NCBI GenBank assembly: GCA_905250885.1
Contig: CAJNOQ010001392.1
Span: 1-32,168 of the forward strand
Reading direction: 5' to 3'
Source of the DNA: Didymodactylos carnosus
Taxonomy: Eukaryota; Rotifera; Eurotatoria; Philodinida; Philodinidae
Length of the DNA stretch: 32,168 nt
The position numbers were made by a program, and so were the translations under genes. Shown here one piece after another: positions 12,201 to 24,400 of the stretch; positions within the stretch are counted from its first letter, which is position 1; each line of letters opens with the position of its first letter. The notes under the pieces are model-generated. The model did no database searches. It was not told the origin of the DNA and worked only from the letters and a program-made list of their open reading frames with translations.

Positions 12201-15200
12201 CTGAAGTTAATTTAATAAGTACGTAGCATCACCATACAGAATAGCCACGCTATTTAATACATTCTTTTGTTTCTAGTTAGCCTTCCACAAGTTGCATTTG
12301 TCGGTGTTTCATTAAGTGGCATTGAAATTCCCGTTAGAGCAATACGACAAGATGAAAAATCATTTATTCTACAGCTTCGTCCATTACATCCAGGCGATTA
12401 TCTGATTTCATTACGAAATTACACTAACCAACATATAACAGGTGGGTGGAATGTACAAACATACGAGTTTCATCCACTATTCAGTATTTGATCACTTTTT
12501 TTTATTCAGGATCCCCATTTAGTTTTCCAGTATACAATACGCGTGGTGTCACCATTGAACCAGCTCAAAAGTACATGCCTATCCAAGATTGTAAACTATT
12601 ATGTAAGTATATTGTGAGAATTTTATACAAATATCTATAAATAATTTTTTTTTCAGGTCGTATCGAAAAAGCTGGACGAGGAAATTTATTTGTATTAGCA
12701 TTCTCTGATGATAAAGCACCCGTACCAGTTCATATTCAACCGCTATCTATATCCACTTCAAAAATTATTTTAAAACCATCCAAAGTGGGCAAATATCTGG
12801 TCTATGCAGCATATAGAAATATTCCGGTGAAAGGTAAGGAACAAATAATTTAATATACTTAAATAGAAAAAAGAAAATGTATACAGAAAAGAAAAAAATT
12901 TTTTTTACAGCGTACACATATGTAATCGTTTTAATAGAGTTGTTGTAATAACACCTGATTTGTTAACAATTGTAATTGGCTGGCTAGAATTGATGATTGA
13001 GAAAATGGACTATACTGATTTAACTGCGGGTAGAGTGTTGATGGTAAATTTAATAATGATAGTGTTGACGTTAAACTATTTTCTGTTGATTTTCGCTGTG
13101 TTGGTGTTGTTATTTGAACACTTGAACGTTGTTGTTTTGAACGACGACGATGTGGAACTAATGATCCAAATTCAGGCGTATTTTCATCTTTTATTGTCAT
13201 CGGTAAACTTAATCTTGATGATGAAGATATTGATTCTGAATCACTATTGTCTAAGCGTCCTTGGTGATGCTGTTCTTTCGCTAAACGTTTACGACATCTT
13301 GAACGTTTATTTTGAAACCATACCTAAATAGAAAATCGGTTTTAGAAAATATACTATGTATATAGCTAAAACTATTATTAATTACCTGAACTCGTGCTTC
13401 AGTGGTACCGACGTCTCTTGCCAATGTTTCACGTCGATATATATCGGGATATTGTTCTTTCAAAAATGACTCTTCTAAAATTTGTATTGCACGATCATCA
13501 AAATAGGTTCGTGCACGTCGAGCACGATTTTTTGGAGGTGTACTGAATAAATTTGTTGGTGAACATTCTTAAAAAGGAGAAGATATGAAAGTAAGAGTGT
13601 CAGAGTAGTTACAATGTTTTATGGGTAAAGCAGTTGAGTTGCTCAATTTTTTTTATCTTTTCTTACACAATTATCAGTTAGCTGCGACAAGTAGTCTCTT
13701 TCTGACAGTGGAAAAGAAATTCTGATGCTGAGCGGTTTTTATCCTATTGAATCCTCAGTGAATAACATCACATACACTTTTTCTGGACTATGCGTATAAT
13801 ATGGAATGCCCCGTCTCTGAGTGCAACAACTGTGAAGCTGCATTGATGTTATCTTTAGTTATTTTCATTATCTGAATGTTGTTTTTAAAGAGATGTATAT
13901 TTCTATAAGCAATATTTTCTCTATATTCGATTTCAATATCTTAACCTGTTTTGGATGAAAGTGTCAGAAAACAACCAACAGACCATCCCTTGGGTATTAG
14001 CACAGTTGTATGATCAGGTTAAGCTAAAAGATTTATGTTACCTTGTTTTTGTTGTTCTTGTGCTAATAATCGATTAATAGAATAATCATGTGGCTGGTTG
14101 TTATTGTTATTAACTGGCGACATACTGGTATAGCAGAAGAATGGCAAAGTTCAATTTTTTTGGAAGATTGTGTCTTTCACGAATAAAAGTAGGAAATGTT
14201 GTTAAATATTCAATTTATTCTGCTATTTATTAAACTAGATTTCAGTAGTGATGATGGAATGCCCAATAAAAATGAATCTGTCATATTTTCTTTTTTTCTC
14301 TTTCTTTATCCGTTCTTGTGATTGAATAATTTTTCTAAACTCTCTTTTATTGAACAACTATATCATTTAATTGTAGATGAGATATCTAAAACTATTTGAT
14401 TTATAAATGATCGGTTATTGTTTGAAGTGGAACAGAATATAGATAGACGTGGTCGTTTATTTCTTTATCACAGAGATACCGTAATTGGCCTATATAAGTG
14501 TAAATATGTCTTCGTTGTCGTTGTTACCAATAACACGGATATATACGAGATGTGGATACAAACGGATTACGAATAGATAAGAAAAAAAAAAAGCATCTGT
14601 TAGATAAAACTATCTTCATATAAAAGATAGTCTTTTGCAGATAATTCAACATTTTGAGTGATCAATTATGAGATTAAATATTGTTATTTGGAGCTTAATG
14701 CGAAAACGAATCTAAAAACGATTTGAAATTTCATCGATGTTCGACAATGATCATGTGATCAATACCATGATTAACGAACTTTGCGTGACGCTTACTAGTT
14801 GTTATTTGTAATAGAATTGATTCTGAACGAAATTACCACCTGTATTTTGAATATGCAGCTTTTCTACCAGAGTGGTGGTACACCACTCTGGTAGAAAAGC
14901 TGCACGACTGGAAACTCCTGTTATCGTGCTGAAGCTTATGAAAAACTGCATTCATCAGATTGTGTATGTTCGTACTTCATCTAATAGTTTTTTAAAACAC
15001 GATAGATAAAATCTGCATAAAACCCGATAAATTGACAGATTCTCTTCTGCGTTTTACGAAGTTTCGTGGTCTACAGAACTTTTGACCAGAAACTGTTCTT
15101 AGAAAATCGACAGTTCTATTATGTGTAGAATACTGATCTCATTCCAACTAGTTACTGCAATTGAGATTTTAAGTTAAAGGAAACTTGGCAGCATTTTCAT

Positions 15201-18200
15201 AGTTCACTTTGTTTGTCCAGCTAGTCATGTGACCTATATCCAATGTGTTTTTTGTCTGATATTGAAAAAATCTTTTTAGATAGATTTTGCTTCAAACATT
15301 TCGCATTACAATAACTTGTTAGATTTGTGTCGATATTTTAAAATAAGTATAATTCACTTTTTCTCAAAAAAGAGTTTGGGACAGGCTCTATGATGTGTGA
15401 ATGAAAAGTGTGTTTGTAGGTGATAAGGAGAATGTATCACATTTTGATCTGTTCATAATAATAACAGGTTAACTTTTCTTTATACGTCAGTTATCATGGT
15501 GACCTCGATTAATAATAGTGTTAACTGACGTTTAATCATCAAAGAAGTGATCACGCAGTGGACTGATTAACAATTGATACATGTTAACCGAATATAATTT
15601 GGCTTCTATATTGTTAGTACGGTACAAGAGAAATACAGTTTCTTGCGTAATTAAGGCGACTGCTATTTGTCACAGCCGTCTCAATGTATTGGACTGATGG
15701 AACAATGCTAAAAAGATCTGAGAAAGTATCTTTTTAAATCTTAAAATTAAAGTATTTTACTTCTTTTTAAAGAAGTATATTTAATAGTCCATTAGTGATC
15801 ACACTGTATCTTTATCTAAGTAGCTTTTTTCTATCCATTGCTTTAATGAACGTATAGGGTGTTTCTGACTGTTTCGTATTATGAATTGTCATCTTGAGAT
15901 GTTCAAACTTTTCTAACGGATGTTAAAATTAGAGCAATGTAGTAAACACTGTAACAATGACATTTTCGTAAGAAAGTAAGTGTTATGTGAACCTGGATTA
16001 TGATTCGACACGTTTTAGCTTAAAATGTCTAAAATTATTTGCTCATGCCTTTGAATATTTTTTCTAGATAGGTAAAAAGTCACTGATAAAGGAAAATGTA
16101 GTATTATATACTTGTATCTTTCTATCTGTATACATATACATGCGTCTTTTCACTCCAAATTTTAACTACCTTGTGTTATGTGTCATCCTCTGAATAAATA
16201 CTTCTATATTCATTCATGCATTCAATTTTTCCCTTTTTTTGTTCTACTATGTTGTGGTTTTGTTTCAAATAATAATAATAATATAATAATAATCTATAGC
16301 TTTAAATACAAATACAGAAATAGATATACGTACAACCTCAATAAAAAGAAAAAAAACGTTTTTGTCTCTCTCTCTCTCTCTCTCTCTCTCATTCTCCCTC
16401 TCTTTCACATAAACCTTTAGAGATAGGAACAATACAACTATTTTTTTGTTCTTAATGATAATGTTCATGTGTGAGTTTCGTCCAAATTAGTGTACACTAT
16501 ATGGTTTCATTCATTCATAACCATAGAAGAACAGTTTTCTCTCTTATTCGCTACATTTCTTAATTAATAATAAAAAAAAACATAGAGTATAATTAAAGTT
16601 TATACGTTCGACCACGAGTATAAGCAATATAAACGACAAACGTATAATTTTAATGGGAAACAAAAAAGAACAACCTCCATCTACACAAAAGAATTTTTAT
16701 AGTGTAACAAAGGACAAAATAAGACTATGAACAACAACAAAGTCACGAACAACCATCTATTATTATTAAAATAAATTGAAAACGGCATATAAAGATCTTA
16801 ATCGACACAATCAAACTGCTTCTATTCCTCAAAAATAAATAAAAACAACACTCTATTGATATCAGCACCAATAGTTTAACATTACCTATTACTTCGATTT
16901 ATAATAGTGAAATAAAAATAAAACAAATGTTAATGATGGATGGTAATACAAATTCCTATGACGAAAGAATTGCAGTAAAAAATATTGTGGACATGTCATC
17001 ATCAACACTAAAAGATATGCGAAATCTTTTGCATGATACTAATCGTTCACGAGTAGTCGATCATACAAAATTACAAAAACATGGACAATTATCACCGTTA
17101 CCCGTATATTGTTTTGGTACACTATCCGAACCCATATCAGATCCGAACAATGATGATATTGTTGAGAATGAACAATCCAAAGAGACAACTAATATTCAAA
17201 ATATCCTAATGGCTCCCAATTTAACAAGTCCATCAGAATTTTTAATGAATACAACGATACATGAGCAACAGTTTGACGAAGATGATAATGAAGTAGCACA
17301 ACATAATAAATATGGAATGTATCATGCTGTTTTGGGACATGTAACTACTAATGATGACGAATATGAAAATGATCATGAGAACAAACATATTGAAAATGAA
17401 GCAAAAGCATCTGGTTATGAATTTCATTATGATGTTGATAATCCTTTGGAAATATCATGTTCAATGTCACTGAGTTCGGTCGATACCCTATCAGAACATA
17501 CACATTCACCAGTTAATCGTCTAAATGCAATAGTTAATATCGATGGAAATACATTTAGACGTTTAAAATTAAATACAAATCGACAAAAAATACTCCAAGC
17601 AGCAAATGGTCAGAAAGAGTATGTTGAAAACTTAAGCGAAGACAAAACAAATGAGGGTATGACTACGCGACTTTGTTTAACGAGTGATGAAGAATTAAAT
17701 AATAGTAATTCCCATTCACATGATAATGATATTCTTGGTAGTGATGATCCGAATGATTTAAAATCTGAACCATTAGAAAAACTCGATTATATTAAAAATA
17801 GTAGAGAAGTTGATCATCAATGGAATAAAATTAAACGTACTAGTAACAACGATATACACGAACAAGATGAAAAATTACGTAGTTTTCGTGGATGGCATAT
17901 GTCAATGTTAAAACAAATTGATGAAAAATTAAAAGAAATTGAATTAGTTGACACAGATAGTGCCAATGACAATGAAAACGATGAAATATGTTTACATTCA
18001 GATAATTCATTACCACAAACATCATCTATTGATAGTTTTTATAAACGCATGACAGGAAAAAAGATTCCAACTAAACCAATTCATCAATGTATAAATAATC
18101 TACCTGAAACATTGACATATCACAAACCAGCAATAAAACATAGTTCCGATTGGTTGCCAATAAAAAATATTGAATATGTTCGTAACAAAAAAGATAAGCA

Positions 18201-18397
18201 CATATCAGAATCGACACATCCATCATTAAAAATACGTTGCCTTGAAAATGCAAAACGTCCTTGTTCACCACCATTAATACCTGATCTAAATCGATTTCGG
18301 ACAATACCAAAATATAATAAAACGATTGATCGAACATCTCGTACGCCACCAATTCACAAAGAGTCAAAAACGCTTGTAATTAATTTGCCTCCGTCTG

Positions 18398-18447
<50 letters not shown>

Positions 18448-21400
18448 GATGATGAAGAAAAAGATCACATCAAATATCATCATAAACCAAAAATATATTA
18501 TCAACCTTTGAGAAATAAAGAACAAACGGGTAGTACAATGAACGATTCTCAAAGAATTCAATTTTCAACAGAAAACGATAATAATTACGTGAGAAAAATG
18601 CAGAATATATATCAAGCTAAAACAAACATCAAATCACAACACAATCGAATAAAAGAAATACCAGATCAGTTAGCAAAATCGAATCGATACAAGCAAAAAA
18701 AACAGCAGGATCGTTATGTACAATCAGTTTCAAACAGTAAAAAACATGACAAAAATTTGTATCGTGAAAAACCACTGATATATACAGACGATTTATCTAG
18801 AACAGTTTATAAATCGTCTGCTGAATTTTCGCACGATTCACGCTGGAATAATAAACCCTTTACTGAATTTCCGCACGATTCACGCGGGAATAATAAATCT
18901 TCTACTGAATTTCCGCACGATTCACGCTGGAATAATAAATCCTTTACTGAATTTCCGCACGATTCACGCGGGAATAATAAATCTTCTACTGAATTTCCGC
19001 ACGATTCACGCTGGAATAATAAATCCTTTACTGAATTTCCACATGATTCACGCTGGAATAATAAACCCTCTACTGAATTTCCGCATGATTCACGCTGGAA
19101 TAATAAATCTTCTAATAATAGGCGGAATAATTATGAAGATGAACCACATTTAGGAAAACGTTTTCTGTCACAACAACAAGATGATTACGAACAACACGAA
19201 AGTGGTCGGCGTTCACGTGAACAAAGTAGCGAACGAATATTACGAGATCAGGGTGCACAGACAGAATCACCATCTCAACATTTGACAGCTGATTTTCAAA
19301 CATTACTAAATAAATGGCAAAAATTAATGACCGCCTCTGTAAATTCAAAGCCTTCGAAGGACAACTATGCACCTCGACATCGACCTTCGAATGCTGACAA
19401 GCAAACAAGTACATATGAATCCGATCGGATGTTCAGTGATAATAAGACACACATATCTCCTGCATATAATCAAATCGATCGAACTCGTCAATCGAATGTG
19501 GAAGCATTGCGAAATGCATCTAAGGTAGAGTATGATGGAAAATACATGGATTATTCGAACAAATCTGGTAGACAAAATGGTTTACAGTCAACAACCCACG
19601 TGTCGACTGTAAATGCGAACAATAATAATAACAATAACAATAATAATAACAATAATGCCGGAGCCCGTTTTGATCTAAGTTTGATTAAAGGAAACAACGC
19701 TGCCAATGCTTTGTCTCTAACACCAAAAAATGCCACTAGTTTTATACAAAATAACCTGCAGAATAATAATGTGCATGATTCGTTAAATACTATTGATCCC
19801 AATCGATCGAAATCATCACGACCTATAGATCAAGTAAAATTTTATAGTTTGAGAAATAAAAGTGTAACATCACGACGTCCCGAGCTCAATTTTGGTGGAC
19901 CATTAACTCCCGAACCACATATCCACGATGTTCAAGACTATCCACAGACAAGTGTTTCCGATATTTCTCAACAACCCTATTCTAACATAATGTTGGAAAG
20001 CCCACCTAAGCAACCATTATTCGAACAACAATTGAACAATTATAATAATGATACTCCTTCTGTACGAGATCCGGCAGTATTTTCAGCCGATATTGGTCCA
20101 TTAACTTCCATGGATACATCGAATTTAGGTCATTTAGTAGATCGTGTTTTCGATGATTTAAATGATCAAAATTCAAATAATTTCTATCGTGATTATAAAC
20201 AATTATTAGATAATATACAAACACGGTTTAGTATGATAACAAAGTCAAATAGTGATGATGGCTATATGCATGAACAACAATTAAAAAATAATTTCATCGA
20301 TTCAAATGTAAATGAAATGAATGAATATACCATGCGGCGACCTGTTTTTGTAGAAGTAGCAAGCGTTATTGTCAACCACCCATATGTGATACTTTAATTT
20401 ACATTTTTTCCACCACCATGATTATAAATGTATTTTAGTTTTTTGTAGTTATAAATTTGTTTTGTTTTGCTTTTTTACATTAAAAATGTACGTTGACGAC
20501 AACTCTCATTTTTTTCTTATAGAAAACACAAATCATTTAGCAATGAAAGTTGGTCTTTCTTGATTAAATTGAGTAAAATTTGGAGAGAAAAAGACACTGT
20601 GATTAAAATGAAACAGTCCAAAAGTTTCTTTTACTTCAAAACGGAGAAACCGAAAATTTGTTTGTTGATGGAGATCTATTATCTGGATGCTACGTAAAAA
20701 AGAACATAAAGAAAACAGATAATTGAAAAACGTTGATCTGGTAGTGATAACGACTATTTTTTAATGAGTTAGTAACTGCTTGTTTCAAACAAAATTTTTT
20801 TAATAATTCGAATATCAAATTTAAATACTAGGATATTTATTATGATTGAAACATTAATGATTTATTTAAAACGTTATGTGTGTGTACATCACACACAATA
20901 AAAGTGATTTATCTGATATATATGAGAAGGACATGAAGTTTTGTACTATATGCGTATTAGATTAATTCATGATTAAAATCACATTGTCAGATCATATTAT
21001 ATGATATATTCATTTTTTTTCTGCAGATATACCAATTGAAATATTTGCCTATGATATCAGTAAAGTACAAGTCGAACAAAAGTTTTATACTCATCCCGTT
21101 GTTCATACACAAGTATCATATAAAGGTAAACATGGATAATTATGATTATATAAAACCATTAATCGTCATTCATGCGTTTCTTTTTTTTTTGATCAGTTAA
21201 TATATCAAATGCTGGGCTTGGCAATTTAAAAGCAGACGTTATTCATAATGATTATCCTTATTCTTGCCAAATACATAATTTATCCGATAAAGAATTTCTT
21301 GTTCAATATGTTCCCGTTGATCCTGGTATTTACAAATTAAATATTTTATTTAACAATGAACTTGTTGGAGGTAATATAGGCAGACTTGATAATGGTAAAA

Positions 21401-24400
21401 TATTATTATCACTCTATTATATATCTTGTTATTTAATTTATAGGAAAATCTTTTATAACAGACGTTCGGTCATTATCAGCAAAACCTATTGCTGCTAGTC
21501 CATCACCATCAACTGTCAAACTTCGATTGCAAGGACCACCAGATGCAGAAGTCGGAGATGATGTTGCATTTCTTGGTAATTAGACAAACTACATATTTAT
21601 TCTTTATCAATTTTTTATTATTGTTTTTTATTTTTTTAATCATTTACTTTTTAGTCACTGCCGATGGGCCCTCGAATTCATCTGTTTATTCTCTGGTCAC
21701 ATGTAACTCAAAAACAGTTCCATCAAAAGTCGAACGTATTGATCAAAAATCTTGGAATGTTTTTTTTAAACCGTATATTGCTGGTAATTATACGGTTAAT
21801 GTTTTTCATAATGGTGCACAAATATACGGTAATAATGATTGAATGTTAACATATAATATATTATTTTTATCAATATAATCAATCAATTTTCAGGTTCACC
21901 CATTAATGTTCAAATTGAAAATTCAAGAGGCAAAGTACTCTTGTCCGGTTTAGAACAAACTGTTTTAACTAATTCAACATGTGTTATTCAAGGTATATAA
22001 TTTTGTATTGAAAATGTTGATAAATAATAGGCAATAACATAATCTTGATTTTTAGTTCATGTTGAGTCCGTAACATCAACTAATATTAAAGCTGGTGTTA
22101 GTTTAGCAAATAAACAAATTCCATCATCACTAAATATAGTAAATGATAATTTAGTGAGAATTCAATTTATACCGCAAGAACCCGGTTTATATTCTGTTGA
22201 TGTACGTTGTGGTAACATGTCTGTTGAAGGTATATAGAATTGTCATATATTTCTAGTGAATAGCATTTTCATTTTATTCTCTCTTTTGAATAGGATCTCC
22301 ATTTTTGATTAAAGTCGAACGACCAAAAGTTGTTCAAGTTTTTGGAGAATGTTTTAATAGATTACGATTAAATGAATTGGGTGTGTTTATTGTACATTGT
22401 AATGGTCAAAAAGGAATTGTAAAAGCAAAAGCATTTAGTATGTTTATCACTTTTACCTATACAAATAAATGAAATAAATGAAATATTGTTTTAGATCTTT
22501 CCGTTGGAGATCGTGTTGACATGCAACCAATATCATTTAAATTAAAAGAACCGTATGAACTTTTATTACAATTTGCACCACAGTTACTGATTAAAACATT
22601 TGCTACTTTATTGATTAATCGATTACGTTTAACACCTGATCGTATTACGAAAGTTTCAATAGGAAAAGATGGTGGTATGATGAAATTAATGTTGGATTAA
22701 TTAATAATATACTTCAATAGTCTTTTTCTTTTTAGGAAATACCGTATGTACATTTCAGTTACATGAAAAATTAGGCTTTAATATACCACCAAATGACCAT
22801 ATTATTGAAGCATTGAAACATCTAGTTGATACAAATACGTTTTACCTACTTGATCCTAGTCATAGACCGTTAAATACACTGAAAGGAACAGTTTTTATTG
22901 GTAGGATTCTCATTCTTTTTTCGCTTGTATGGTGATGGTGTGGACTTACAAAAAAACTGGTGAGTGAAAAATTTAAAAGTAAAATTATTGTTGTATATTG
23001 TAATTTGTGCTGAGTTTATATAATGGAAAAACTGGTAAATATTATTTTGAAATATGCTTGAGACCACCAGTGTGCATGATTAATATCATATTTTTATGTT
23101 AAAATAGATGAATAATGTACATTATTACTTTAGGACCAAAAGGTGAACAAGTTCAAGTGAAATTGTTCCCCCAGGCCAGTGGTGATTATAGTGGTGAATT
23201 TACACCAACTAAAGTTGGTAAGGAAAATTCATAGCTTCTGATGCTAGTTGATACATTATTTTGTCTTACAGGTCAACATCGTATCGACATAACATTTGCT
23301 AATATGCCATTACAAGGTAGTCCATTTTTCACAGAAGTCTATGATCCATCAGCCGTAAAGATACTCAATTTACCAAGAGAAATTATTGTTGGTTCAGAAA
23401 CTTCATTTGAAGGTATCGTTGCTGCTTGTGTTTTTTTTAATTCTGCTATTATTTTATCTCCTTATATCTTACAGTAAATCTCGAAAATGCTGGCAATGTA
23501 CCATTGGACATGAAAATTACTTCTCCGACTGGTGTATCAGTGCCATTGAAAATCGAGGATTCAACATTTAAATCATCCGTTAAAAAAGTTCGTTTTCAAC
23601 CGAATGAAACTGGTGTTCACTATATTAGTGCAAAAATTGGTTCCGAAGCTATTCCAAGTAGTAAAATTTATTAGAGACTATCATAACAAACACTCAACTT
23701 TTGCGATATTTAGATACTCCACTTAAAATTATTGTTAGCGATGCACGATCTGTCACCGTCCACGGAGAAGGTCTTTATCATGCTCAGGAAGATCAATCGG
23801 CTATTTTTTTTATTGATACGCAAGATATGCAGGGTGATTTGAAAGTTCGTATAGAAGGTAACTGACTCATATTTTGTTCACACTGGTATTATTAGTAGAG
23901 GACAATTTGTTATTTTGTAGGTCCAAATTCTGTTATTAAAAATACACTTGAACGAACAAACGAAGGGCTGTTTAAAGTAACATATATACCAGTTGAAGTT
24001 GGGGTAAGGAGAATGCATAAGTCTATTAGTACGAACTGGATATCATTTTTACATATTTTAGTTTCATAACATTAGTATTAAGTGGAATGGAAAAGATATT
24101 GGAGGTAAGTCGATAAACTTTGAACTGTGATTGATAGTTGTTTGAATTGATTATATCTTGTGCTTAGGTAGTCCATTAAAAGCTTCAGTTACAAATCCTG
24201 AACGTGTTCGAGTAGTTGGCGGATGGCAATCGATTCTTGATGCAGAAAATCGAATGCGTTTAATTATAAATGAAGAAAAAAAGATTCGCTTTGATACAGC
24301 GTACGCTGGCCCAGGTACACTCAAAGTCGATGTCCGTGGTAGTGAAGGACGAATACCCACACGTCTTGATCAACAAGGTTCATTATATACCGTCAGTTTT

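Larger units (their letters stand above)
14124..16926. other. Divergent intergenic interval between the homeobox and orphan genes
   Basis: This 2.8 kb inside the filamin intron must hold both 5' regions. No exon was supported. It contains the perfect hairpin at 14854-14904, AT-rich runs, a (TAA)n-like tract near 16270-16292 and a (TC)n tract at about 16365-16391. Promoters are presumably here, but no specific element could be identified. Confidence 0.6.
12834..21026 (+). other. 8,193-bp filamin intron hosting two nested genes
   Basis: The donor is GTAAGG at 12834 and the acceptor CTGCAG ends at 21026; both flanking exons are phase 1. Most other introns of this gene are 50-130 bp, and the next largest are 2,071 and 1,433 bp. 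It contains the minus-strand homeobox gene and the plus-strand intronless orphan gene. Splicing of the host across the interval is inferred from the in-frame continuation of a filamin repeat. Confidence 0.88.

Noticed and set aside
12904-12948. Acceptor-like TTTTTTTACAG just after filamin exon 29 with a short in-frame extension ending in TAA, as an alternative filamin terminal exon
   Set aside because: The region is the 3' end and UTR of the antisense homeobox gene, the peptide has no filamin character, and splicing to 21027 restores a proper G strand.
12960-13331. 123-codon plus-strand frame
   Set aside because: It is the antisense shadow of homeobox exon 3.
18071-19802. Several minus-strand frames of 65-100 codons
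   Set aside because: They are shadows of the orphan gene; the Ile and Leu runs are complements of its Asp and Asn codon tracts.
16927-20397. The orphan frame as an alternative filamin exon
   Set aside because: There is no polypyrimidine tract or acceptor before it, it starts with its own ATG and ends in a stop, and filamin splices in frame around it.
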